Assembly: GCA_963693315.1 (NCBI GenBank)
Contig: OY856187.1
Coordinates: 378,547,306 to 378,611,305 of the forward strand
Length of the DNA stretch: 64,000 nucleotides
Reading direction: 5' to 3'
Source: Diogma glabrata
Taxonomy: Eukaryota > Arthropoda > Insecta > Diptera > Cylindrotomidae
Below, in pieces: positions 40,534-50,827 of this stretch. Both the position numbers and the translations under genes were made by a program. Below the pieces are notes generated by a model. It was not told the origin of the DNA. It saw nothing but the letters and a program-made list of their open reading frames with translations, and did no database searches. Numbering within the stretch: position 1 is the first letter of the stretch; every line of letters begins with the position of its first letter.

Positions 40534-40942
40534 CCTAAACAAATATCTATATATAAATACGTAAGCACTATTTTTGTGGTACAATTTAAAATTATTTGCT
40601 CCAACATAAGTGGGACAATATGTATATCGTTGGAAAGGTTTTGTACTAGATGTGCCGAAAAATATTTTTTTTTAAATTTTGACAATTTTTTGAGAAAAAA
40701 AGGGAAAAATGCGATTGGTGTGTTTTTTTGAGTTTTTTTTTTTGATTATTTTGTTTTCTCAAGTTATTTGTTTCACAATTCAAAATCAATTATATCAATA
40801 AATCAAACTCTGAAATGCTGTATTGTAGCTTTTTTAATGGGATTTATAATGGTCGAATTTCGGCCACTGGGCGATTCCTAGTAAATATAATTCAGCAAAA
40901 TAAATACAATAACTAAAAACTAAATAGCTTTTTGTTATATTG

Positions 40943-41377
40943 CTAATTAAATATATGAATTTGCGTTATACTATCACTAGCAGTCGATAGAAATTTTTCG
41001 ATTTGTTCCTTGGTAAATGTTTTTGATTTTTTCGCGACGTGACCTTTACTCTTCCTTTTCAAATAAGCTATCAAATTCGTGAATGATTTCATATCCACGC
41101 TGGCGTTTAAATAAACCATAGTTCTTAGTTTATAGTACTCGCACCACAATGTTGAAGGTTTCATGGATCCTAGTTTCCTTACAAAACAGGCCAGCATGAC
41201 CGTTGCATTGATTGTTGTAGTTTTTGATTCTTTGAACCACTCCTCAAAATTTTTGTATAAAGTTTCGTACAATTTCAATTTTTCCGGTACGATTGTAGAA
41301 ATTGCTTCATTGGCTGTTTTTTCTATATCTGACGATACAAAATCATCATCACTTGAACTCATCTTGATATTTTTCAC
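40943..41377 (-). pseudogene. Tyrosine-recombinase-like N-terminal (core-binding) domain, truncated
   Basis: A 144-codon ORF. After an acidic start (SSSDDDFVSSDIE) it has a helical domain: YETLYKNFEEWFKESKTTTI, VMLACFVRKLGSMKPSTLW, YYKLRTMVYLNASVDMKSF, NLIAYLKRKSKGHVAKKSKT and FTKEQIEKFL. This pattern (KPSTLW..Y..L; L.A.LKR.S.G...KKSKTF..E.I..FL) matches, from memory, insect Crypton/tyrosine-recombinase-like proteins. The catalytic domain (R...HxxR...Y) that should follow is missing: the frame stops soon after FLSTASD. The second Met of the ORF may be the real start. It lies just left of the large inverted-repeat element. Confidence 0.55.
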
Positions 41378-42423
41378 AATTTGCAGTACGAAAACTAAAA
41401 GAAAACTAAGGCTACTTACTCCTTATAAGATCAAATTGGTTTTCTCAAAACGTACTAGATACAAATGCAATTTGTTTAATTGTTTGCGGTTTCGCCTCGG
41501 TTGCCAATTTCACATCTCGTGCTTTAAACAACCTAATTTAGCAACTTGTTTCATAAAAAGAGCAATTCCACGTCACCGCAACAGCATTTCTTCTAACATC
41601 CGGACTGACCCCCTTTGATTTCGATAAAATTTCATACACTGATAGCCAATGACAAAATAAAAATACTATTTCTTTCGAAAAATGAAATTTCGCTCTGGGG
41701 ATGACGCAGGATGGCGGCCAAATTTTTCGGGTTGGCGAAACATTAGTATCTTTGGCTACCGATTGCTAACGATTGACTAAACCGATTTAAGTCATTTATA
41801 GCTCATTAGAATGGTAATTGATAGAACTTATAAACAAAATTATTTAAAATTTTGTAGTAATTTTTAAAAACTGTCTTAAACTTAAATAATATTTTCAAAG
41901 ATGGCGCTGTTGAGGGTACCCTCACTTTTTCCACATTTTTTCCAGAAAAAAAATGTTTAATTAATTCTTAATCTAAATCGAAAGTTTCCCAATGGCATAT
42001 CTCGTTTTGAAAATAAAATTCTTACAAAAATTTAATTTCCGTTTTTCAAATTTTTTTTTTAAACAATGCAGTCTATTTAACTAAAACCACCTGAATTCTT
42101 GTTTTATAGAAATTTATTGACCATTTAATTATTTTAAGGCTGCAAGTTAAGTATTTGAGGGTGTGGATGCTTTTTACATAATTTACCTTTCCTCCCCATT
42201 TCCACCTGTCGGAAATTAATTTTAAATGCATGAACTAATCGAGTACCGTAATTTAATTACCTATTAATGATAATATCTGTCATAAAATGAGAGCACAGTA
42301 ATGAAAAGAATACTAAATTCATTTGTCAATCTTGTTAAAAAAATATTAGTGTTTTGTAAGCAAAGAAGTTTTAAAGTGTATTATAGTTAAAATAATTTTT
42401 TTTAAAAACATAAGTAAATATCA

Positions 42424-43477
42424 TTGTATAAAACCATTTGGTATCGGCAAGTGTTCAAAACCTTTAATCTAACACCTGAAATTCAGAATAAATTACATTC
42501 GATAAATTATGTGTTTGATATTCATATGCGAATGCGAAATTGTTCGTCTTGTAGAATTCGTCTCATAATGATCAGTTCCACTGGAGGTATTGAAACTGAA
42601 AATACAGGTAATGCAGAATCAAGTTCGAGTGATGAAATATTGGAGGTACATCAACAATCTATCAGCGGACCAAGCGTTTTACGAGATATTATTTCATCAC
42701 CAACGATAGTAAATATGGAACGTGATGAGCTAATTAATCGCATAAATTGTGCCATTTGTAGCTAATCAAATTTCTTCTATTAATCGAAAGCGGTTATGTC
42801 GCAGTTTTGAGTATGGAGAGGATAAATCGGAGCAACTGGGTAGAAACATACAAAATATTTTAATTGGTGAGACTCTTGATTCTTCTGATGAAATAAAAGT
42901 GCTATTAAAATACATAAATTAACGCACAGGCTATAAAATTATTAATTTAAGTTTATGTATTTGGAAAACACAAAATCAAACTTGAAAGTGGCAGAGTGCT
43001 TAGTATTTGGCGATTTTTCGAATAAACTGCTTTTTTTTCATTCAAGATTCTATGCAGAATTATCATTGGAATAATTCACAAGCTACGATACACCCGTTTT
43101 TAATATATTATAATTCACCTACTAGTCAAGGTATCGATCACTTATGTTTTACCATTATCTCTGGTATCACTGAACATGATAGTGTGGCAGTGTATCTATT
43201 CATATAAAATATGATTGATTTTATAAAAGATGAAATAGAACATCCCATTGAAAAAAATAGTCTATATATGACTGATGGTGCGGAATCTCAGTATAAAAAT
43301 AAATATAATTTTATAAATCTATGCTACCACAAATCAGATTTAAATATAGACGCAGAGTGGCAATTCTACGCTACCAGTGATGGAAAAGGACCGTGTAATG
43401 GAATAGGAGGTACATTGAAACGAGGTGCTCATCGATATAGTTTGTCTAACATAATTTTTCTCACTATTTACTTCTGA
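42424..43477 (+). pseudogene. Remnant gene of the inverted-repeat element (AEWxFxATxxGKGPCxGxGGTxKR protein)
   Basis: Two pieces. The first (42424-42765) has a CSSCRIRLIM start and Ser/Glu-rich linker (ESSSSDEILEV). The second begins near 43030 in a frame reading QDSMQNYHWNNSQATIHPFL, then CFTIISGITEHDSVAVYLF. After a stop at 43207 it continues at 43211-43477 with YMTDGAESQYKNKYNFINLC, DLNIDAEWQFYATSDGKGPC and NGIGGTLKRGAHRYSL. From memory, the DG..SQYKN / AEW.FFATS.GKGPCDG.GGT.KR pattern recurs in many-copy invertebrate proteins of unassigned function and looks DDE-like. Several stops make it inactive. Confidence 0.55.
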
Positions 43478-43905
43478 GCATGAGTTTTAATATATATCAG
43501 GTACATTTATTTATAATTAATTTCCGACAGGTAGAAATGGGAGAAAAGGTAAATTATGTGAAAAGCATCCACACCCTCAAATACTTAACTTGTATCCTTG
43601 AAATAATTAAATTTCTATAAAACAAGAATTCAGTTGGTTTTAGTTAAATAGACTGCGTTGTTTAAAACAAAAAATTTGAAAAACGGAATTTAAAATTTTG
43701 TAAGAATTTTATTTTCAAAACGAGAAATTATGCCATTGGAAAACTTTCGATTTAGATTACAAATTAATTAAACATTTTTTTTTCTGGAAAAAATATGTGG
43801 TAAAAGTGAGGGTACCCTCAACAGCGCCATCTTTGAAAATATTATTTAAGTTTAAGACAGTTTTAACAATTACTACAAAATTTTAAATAATTTTAGGTAG
43901 ATTTC

Positions 43906-44010
43906 ATATAAAAATCTACCTTTTGCAATGGGCTTCATTTCGGAATTTTGGAAAAATTTTGGTGCCAAACGACTATGAATGATAAGCGGAGACGGAGAAA
44001 CAAAAAAAAA

Positions 44011-44107
<97 letters not shown>

Positions 44108-45299
44108 ACGATATGAGCTATAACGAAACTTACCGGCACTCTTACGATCGCATTTCTTGACCTACAACGAAAATTTTTTCTGTATACGTTGCGTCAAAAA
44201 ATCTCTTGGATAAGTTCGCGAACTGGCCATATCCGGGTACAGGTTAAGTGGCTAGAGCCAAAAAAGTCGAATAATCTAGGGCGTTATAACTTCCGTATGA
44301 ATCATAATATTTTAATAAAATTTATCAATATTGAATATTTTAACATATTTCTATCATTTTTTTTCCAAGTGACAACCTTGGCCTTCCAAGTTCCTGAAAA
44401 ATCAGCTGTTTTAAAAATTTAATAAACTTTGTTGTCCTTGATTTTGCTGAAAATGGCCAATCTCACTTTCGAAAATTTATGCACACGTTAACTAGAACAT
44501 AAATCTTTCCAAAATTAAAAAAATAAATAGTTCAAGTCTAGAGGTTGAGACACCAGGGCTGTTAGAACGAAAACAAACGCAAACGGCCATGCCTTCCTCA
44601 TTTTTGAGCTTATGTTATTTAAACTTATATTAACTTTTAGATAAACTTTTCAACTATAACCTCAGAGATTTTCAGCTTTCTAACCCAAGAGGTTTCAATG
44701 TAATTAGCATTAAACCTAATGCATGCCATTCAATTACAACAACAACTTCCATAAACATATAAAAATATCCCATAGAAAAAATATTAAAAAAATTTCTTTT
44801 GTTTTTTTTTCAGTTTTTAGTTTTTTTCGCAAAAATTTAAAAAAAAGTTAAAACAAAGCTGAGTCATTATTGTTTTAAATTAAGGAATATTTTCTTATAT
44901 GCATATTGATTACATATTTACAAAAGTCTTCCTAAATTGTAGATATTTGAATTATTTGAGTGTAAAAGTTGTTTGACAATTTTAGATTATAAAATTATGT
45001 GTGGTGGTGTTGTAGGTATGACGTTGTGACGTTGTGAGAACGTTTGTTTGCTCTTTGGTGGATTTAATATGTTATCAAAAGTAGTTTTAACCAAATTAAA
45101 TAAAACTGTTCCGAAATCGCATTGATAAAGTAGTTTCCGTTAATGTATTTAGTTTGGTTTGATAAATTTTTTGGATTATTCTGGACTTGGACTATTCGAC
45201 TTAAATTTTTTATTTAAACTAATCTGACACATCCAATTCTATTTGTACACAAAGAAGTCTGGTACCGAAATCTACCTATTTCTAGCGGATATACGTGCC
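43906..45299. other. Insertion splitting the right arm
   Basis: This 1.4-kb stretch has no counterpart in the left arm. Its edges carry taggtagatttc (about 43898) and gaaatctaccta (about 45270), an inverted pair, so it may be a separate insertion. Apart from the TA repeat I recognise nothing in it. Confidence 0.45.
44012..44107. repeat. (TA)n microsatellite
   Basis: About 47 TA units with one G interruption near 44092. Ile-Tyr ORFs on both strands here are artefacts of the repeat. Confidence 0.95.
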
Positions 45300-45359
45300 G
45301 GTTAGACTTTTTTTATAAGGTCTATCAATTACCTTTCTAATGAGCATGATAAATGACTG

Positions 45360-45884
45360 TTCCAAACGTTCATTTTTAAATGTTATATATTTTGGCTGCT
45401 TATTATACTTTAACTCTATGGCAACACATCGGAAATCAAATTACAGCAGATTACAGCAGCTACAATGTTAACAAAATATGTAATGTAAATTTATGTAATA
45501 TATTAATATTAGTTTTGACTTCAAGCAAGAAGCAAAAATAAATTATAAACGAGTTTTGTATTCAGTAGCTAATAAAAGACTAATTTAAAATAAATATATA
45601 TGTTTCTAATCAAATCGTACAACAAATTTTTATTGTTCATTTATTGTTCACATTATTGAAAACAAATCATCAATCAACAAATCAACAAATTGGATATAAT
45701 AAGAAACAGGGTTATTATAAACTCATTAATCAACATGTTTATGGATCAACGAACGACTAATATCCCACATCCAAAAGAACTTAGAAAACTAAGCAACGTT
45801 GAAGATGAGGTGGTTCGAGGATTGAGAGCTATTGGTCCGGAGGCTGAATCAACATTTATAAATCAAATCATCATTCAACAATGA
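45360..45884 (+). other. Second insertion in the right arm with a 64-codon ORF
   Basis: Flanked by aatgact at about 45353 and 45884, where the left arm has one contiguous copy, so it is probably an insertion of about 525 bp. It carries an ORF (45690-45884; RKLSNVEDEVVRGLRAIGPE) I cannot assign, and a short tacagcagattacagcag repeat near 45442. Confidence 0.4.
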
Positions 45885-46456
45885 CTTAAATCGGTTTAGT
45901 AAATCGTTAGCAATCGGTAGCCAAAGATACCAATGTTTCGCCAACCCGTAAAACTTTTCCACCACTCTGTGTCATCCCGAAGGCGAAATTTCATTTTTCG
46001 AAAGAAATAGTATTTTTTTTGTCATTGGCTATCTGTGTATGAAATTTCATCGAAATGAGGGGTCGGGAACATCGATGTTGTGGTGACGTGGAATTGCTCA
46101 ATGAGTATTGTATTGCTGATATTTTGTGCTTTTCACTCGAAATTCTTCGTTTTTATTTCATTTTTCATATTTCTATATATTTAATATTAAGTAATGTATC
46201 GAAATCGAAATTGTACTTGATAATATTTATTTGTATGCCGCGTTATAGCATTTCATACTCAGGCGGCTATTAAAATTGTTTGATAATAAGCTAATTAATA
46301 AAGAAAAAAAATCAAGGGCCTTTTTTGTAGAGAATTAAGTTTCCTACAAAAATGTTTATATGATTTTTTTTAAATCGGCATATTTCATGAGAACTTTTAA
46401 AAAATCAACTTCGATGAATTAGCGGCACGTGTTCTTTTTATTTAAAATAAAACACT

Positions 46457-46828
46457 ATCGCGTATCGCGTGTTATATACGTATACGCAATTTATTGCGCG
46501 TGCACTGGTCAATATTGATAGCACAAAACTAGTTAATTTTATGTCCAAATAAACATATATTTTAATTGATTTAATGTAGGAATACAATTAGATTACAATT
46601 AATAAATTTGGTTTGATTTAATTTATTTATTTCTCCTTTATCTCGGAAGTAACTATTTATTAAAAATTTGCGACTAATCGATGCCGAGGAAAAATTAAGA
46701 TAAAAAATTAATTTTTGATAAAATTTGTAATTGAGTCGAATTTGTTGTATTGGTTTGTATATGCCGTTGTTTTTACAGGGTGTTGTGTATTTTGTTTCGG
46801 TGGCTGTGAATGCATATGATTCGCCACA
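46457..46828 (-). repeat. 3' LTR of the Gypsy element
   Basis: On the - strand it starts TGTGGCGAATCATATGCATT and ends near CGCGATACGCGAT. It matches 53107-53478 almost throughout. The shared stretch extends four bases further (cact on the + strand), so the inner border is uncertain by a few bases. A purine-rich tract (gcgggggag on the - strand, 46833-46842) lies immediately upstream, as a polypurine tract should. Confidence 0.9.
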
Positions 46829-46870
46829 GGACTCCCCCGCAAGTAAGTTTTTCCGAAGGAAAAGCAAGAC

Positions 46871-47480
46871 CTATGGAGCAATGCGAACAGTTTTCCTAGG
46901 TTTGATTACTGTTGTTTGTTCAGGTGCTGATAAGATTCCGTACGCTGGTTTCAACCTGTCAATTGAAATGTTGTGGTTTTTTCCTTTTATTGCAATTATA
47001 AAGTGTTTACGGAGTCGGCGGAGTACTTTGTAAGGACCTTCGTATGGAGGTGATAATCCTATGCGCACTTTGTCTGACCTAACGAAAACGTATTCGCAGT
47101 TGTCTAATGTTTTAGGGACAAATATGTCGGTTTGTTTGGTAGTGCGTGGTAGTGTTGGAATGAGATTTTGCATAGTGTTGCGCAGTTGATCGACGTACTG
47201 TACATGGCAAAGGTGAAGCAGGATTTTCGATGAAGAAATCCCCGGGTAGCTTGATGGTATGTCCGTAAGCCATTTCAGCTGGCGAGCACTGCAAATCTTC
47301 CTTCACTGTTGCCCGAATTCCGAGAAGTACAATTGGAATTTGCGAGCTCCAATTGATAGTGTTGCCTCGGGCAATAAGAGCAGCTTTAAGCTGTCGATGA
47401 AAGCGTTCGACCATGCCATTGGCTTGTGGATGATAAGCCGTTGTACGTATTCGATGAGATCCGAGAAGTTGTGTTAACTC
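46871..47480 (-). pseudogene. Gypsy integrase C-terminal part
   Basis: Downstream of the stop at 47478-47480 the frame continues ELTQLLGSHRIRTTAYHPQA with NGMVERFHRQLK, which carries the catalytic Glu. It ends in the core at about 47230. A frameshift then leads into 47173-46871: KTLDNCEYVFVRSDKVRIGL, PPYEGPYKVLRRL, SIDRLKPAYG, the chromatin-side C-terminal domain (GPY/F type) of this group. It stops about 40 bp before the polypurine tract. Confidence 0.82.
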
Positions 47481-48212
47481 TTAGAAAAGTTTGCTCTCGA
47501 ATTGTGTTCCTTGATCTGTGGTAATGTGGAGTGTAACACCAAATCGTGATACGTAGTTGTTTACAAATGTTGTGGCAATGGTTGCTGCAGACATGTTGGT
47601 CATGCAGTAAGCTTCGGGCCAGCGAGTAAAACGATCGACACAGGTTAGTAAATATTGAAATCCGTTTGAAGGTGGAAGTGGTCCTACTATATCTAAGTGA
47701 ATGTGTTCAAATCGACCGGGTGGAATTTCGAATTGTCCATGAGGTGATTTGGTGTGACGTTGAACTTTGGAACGTTGACAGGATAAACAGGAGTTCGCCC
47801 ACTGAGTTACGTCCTTGTTTATATTTGGCAAAAAGTAACGTTCTGTGATTAATTTACGCGTAGCACGGACACCAGGATGTGACAAGTTGTGTAATGTATC
47901 GAAAATTGTTCGACGTAGTGCTTCTGCGATGTATGGGCGATTGTTCCCAGTGGATGTTTCGCAGGTGATTTCTAGGCCAGGTAATTTGAAAAGCTCTAGT
48001 TTCATGTTGGAACTAGTGTGACGTCTAGAACCAGAAATTAAATTCTGAAGTTCCACGTCTGCTTTTTGTGCTTGCATGATTATGTTGTAGTCGAAGTGAG
48101 TCTCGACTGTGGCCGTTTCTGATTCAGTAGTGCGAGAGAGTGTGTCTGCCACTACATTATGTTTGCCATGGATGTGCTGGATGTCCGTTGTAAATTGTGA
48201 AATATAATCCAA
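47481..48212 (-). pseudogene. Gypsy integrase N-terminal and core
   Basis: Starts in the RNase H-integrase hinge (IHGKHNVVADTLSR), then has the zinc-binding head (HNLSHPGVRATRKL ... CLSCQRSK) and core strands HIHLDIVGPLPPSNGFQYLL, CVDRFTRWPEAY and ITTDQGTQFESKLF. The first two catalytic Asp residues are present. The ORF ends at the TAA at 47478-47480, between the second Asp and the Glu. Confidence 0.88.
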
Positions 48213-48831
48213 GTGACGTGATTGTCTTGGATTGCGTTGTTTTTGATTGGATAGCTCGAGTCAGAGGCTTATGATCTGTGTAAACAGTGAAATCTCGACC
48301 TTCGACAAAATACCTGAAGTGTTTGATTGCTAGGTAAATTGCCAGTAATTCCCTGTCAAATGCGGAATATTTCTTTTCCGCGTCCGAGAGTTTCTTTGAA
48401 AAGAATCCCAGGGACTCCCAACACTCATTGCAAAACTGCTGCAAAACTGCGCCAACTGCAGTGTTTGATGCATCAGTAGTGATGCTAAGCTTTGAGTCGC
48501 TTAGTGCATGACGTAGAAGTGTGATTTGGGCCAATTCATTTTTGACTTGAATGAATGCTTGGTCGCATTCAGCAGGCCAAGTAAAATGTTTATTTGTTTT
48601 GGGCTTCTTGAGAAGAGAAGCCAAGTGAGTGTGAATCGGAGTCAAAGTTTCTGCGAGCTTTGGAATGAAACGGTGGTAGTAGTTTACCATGCCGGCAAAG
48701 CGTTGAATGGTTTTAATTGAGTTTGGAGCTGGGAATTCTCTAATTGCTTTGATTCGTTCATCAGATGGGAGAATGCCATCAGAAGTGATCTTGTGACTGA
48801 GGAAATCAAGAGAAGTTGCACAAATATGCAT
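48157..48831 (-). pseudogene. Gypsy RT thumb and RNase H
   Basis: Thumb ([38 protein letters not shown]), connection (HFTWPAECDQAFIQVKNELA), then RNase H: LSITTDASNTAVGAVLQQF, KKYSAFDRELLAIYLAIKHF and FTVYTDHKPLTRAI. All catalytic acidic residues seem to be in place (TDAS, E in FDREL, YTDH). The frame is shifted from the RT palm near 48831 and again near 48200. Confidence 0.85.
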
Positions 48832-49277
48832 TTGGATGTCTTGATGTGAATGTCATACTCCACTAACTTTTGGAATAATCGTTCCAAGTGAAGTTTATGT
48901 TGTTCTTCGGATTGAGAGGCCACAAGAATGTCGTCTATGTAGACAAAAACGAAGTCCAGATCTCGAACTACTTCGTTCATGAATCGCTGAAAGGTTTGAG
49001 CGGCATTGCGAAGATCAAATGGCATTCGGGTGAATTCGAATAGGCCAAATGGAGGAGTGATTGCCGTTTTGTAAATGTCTTCAGGTGCGACAGGAATAAG
49101 ATGGTATGCTCTGACGAGGTCGATTTTGGAAAATATTTTCGAGCCATTTAAATGCATAGAGAAGTTTTGAATGTGGGGTATCGGATAACGATCAGGTGTT
49201 GTGACCGTGTTAAGTCTTCGATAGTCCCCGCATGGACGCCAGTCGAATCTTTTTTCTTCACCATGTGCAGAGGACAA
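48684..49277 (-). pseudogene. Gypsy RT fingers and palm
   Basis: [56 protein letters not shown], then [17 protein letters not shown] with the catalytic YIDD. The usual MPFGLRNA is MPFDLRNA. It overlaps the protease ORF in a different frame at 49148-49277, so one frameshift lies at the protease-RT boundary. Confidence 0.87.
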
Positions 49278-49860
49278 GACACTGAAGAAGAAGATGGTCT
49301 ACTAATCCCTAATTCCACCATGTGTTGGAATTCATTGAATGCTGCTTTGTGTCGAGTAGGATCCAATCTGCGTGGTCGTGATACTGGAAGATGTCCTTCA
49401 GTAACTATATGATGGACAACGTTATGACGCACGGGTAGGTTGTAATTTGGTTCGGCTGTAAGAGAAGGGTATCTTTTGAGAATATTTCCATAGCCATTGT
49501 TGACTTGAAAAAGGATCGGTGCTGGAGTAGATGTCCAAACCGTTGAGGCATTGATTGATAAGTGGGTCATTGAATCAACTAGCCGTTTGTGTTTGAGGTC
49601 AACAAGAATACCGAATTCGGATAAGAGGTCTGCGCCAATAATCGGACGATTCACAGCCGCTATTGTAAAGGCATGAGTGAATGTTCGTTTGAGTCCGATG
49701 TTGACTTGTAGCAATTGTGTACCATAAGTGGGAATGCTAGAACCATTAGCGGCTGATAAAACAAAATCGAGTGATACATTTGAAAGTTTTCGTGTTTTAT
49801 TGAACAAGCTAATGGGTAGAACAGAAAGGTCAGCGCCGGTATCAATTAAAAAAATGAGTT
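49148..49860 (-). pseudogene. Gypsy aspartic protease
   Basis: The frame opens before the first Met: LIFLIDTGADLSVLPISLF at about 49805-49860 is the retropepsin active site (DTGA). It continues with YGTQLLQVNIGLKRTFTHAF and NRPIIGADLLSEFGILVDL, which is the flap and the ILG-like strand, then into the pre-RT linker ([32 protein letters not shown]). Confidence 0.85.
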
Positions 49861-49935
49861 TATTAATTTTATCATGGATGAAAAGACGGTTAGAAATTTC
49901 GTGTTGCGTGTCTACCGTCTAGATCCAGTTGTTAT

Positions 49936-50827
49936 CTAGTTTTTTTCTTCGTTTGAATTATCAACGTCCATTTTGGTTATTGATGATGAGCGTTGGTTGA
50001 AATTGCACGAAGTAGTACATTTCTTTGCTGAAGCACCGAAATTTGAATGATACCAACAGAGACCTGTGTGGTGACGTGATTTGCTACCATACCGTTGTCT
50101 TCTAGAATATGAAGTGCTGCCCGCAAGACCGGTTGCGTCCTCGAAACATACCGTCGAGCCTTGCTTCCAGTTGAGCAAGACGACTTTCGATAGTACTTCC
50201 TGAGCTACCGGAAGGCCAACTGTGATCATCGCGATGCGGATTTTTTTGAGTTGTTGAGCGTGAGTGGTGTTGCACTGCTGAAATTTGCGTCGTTGAAATG
50301 GCTTCAAAAATTTTGTCAGCTGTCTTTGACAACTCTTGCTGCGTTACGGTTTCCGGGATGGTCAAAATTGCTATTTTGACTGCTTCTGGGAGCTTTCTGA
50401 TCCACAAAGATTTGATGATGTGTGGTTGGAAGTTTTCGCCCGCCAGTGCCTGGATGTGCCTCAGCATGGCAGAAGGTCGGCTGTCCCCCATGTGTTGATC
50501 ACCAAGTAAGGCCTCGAGCTTGTGTTCGGGTGACGGTGATAATCTGGTGAGTAGTGCTTCTTTGAGCGCTATGTATTTATCGACCGTACGGGGTTGTATA
50601 AGATCGGTAATCTGACTACTGGCCTGGGGTGACAATGCTTGTATTACGTGAATGAATTTGGCTTCATCCTTGGTAACTGCGTTAAGCTTGAACAGGAGCT
50701 CGGTGGTATAAAACCAATTTTCTGGATTCTCCATCCAGAATGGTTGTAGTGATAGTTTGGATGCTCGCTTAAGTGCTTGAAGCTCTGTTCTGGAAGTTGG
50801 CGGCTTTGCACTGTCACTATCACTCAT
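49936..50827 (-). pseudogene. Gypsy gag
   Basis: The 241-codon ORF (50827-50102) starts MSDSDSAKPPTSR and has a capsid-like region: LQPFWMENPENWFYTTELLF, DEAKFIHVIQALSPQASSQI, KLEALLGDQHMGDSRPSAML and SLWIRKLPEAVKIAILTIP. The C-terminal part lies in another frame (to 49936) and ends with a Cys/His stretch, LCWYHSNFGASAKKC, which is the usual C-terminal motif of gag proteins in this insect Gypsy group. A frameshift near 50150 separates the two. Confidence 0.85.

Larger units (their letters stand above)
41562..46099. mobile_element. Large-inverted-repeat element with remnant gene, interrupted right arm
   Basis: Outer tips gagcaattccacgtcacc (41562) and ggtgacgtggaattgctc (to 46099) are exact inverses. 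The left arm runs to about 42215. The right arm is in three blocks: 43519-43905, about 45300-45360 and 45885-46099. Shared inverted phrases include tgagggtaccctcac and tcaaagatggcgctgttgag. Arms are about 650 bp and roughly 85-90 percent alike. The unique centre (42216-43518) encodes remnants of a protein. I found no target-site duplication and cannot place it in a named superfamily. Confidence 0.7.

Noticed and set aside
43873..44160. Ile-Tyr repeat ORFs on both strands
   Set aside because: Artefacts of the TA microsatellite.
46571..46867. Envelope-like ORF in the Gypsy element
   Set aside because: The ORF lies over the 3' LTR and polypurine tract and has no signal peptide or fusion motif; nothing between integrase and the LTR looks like env.
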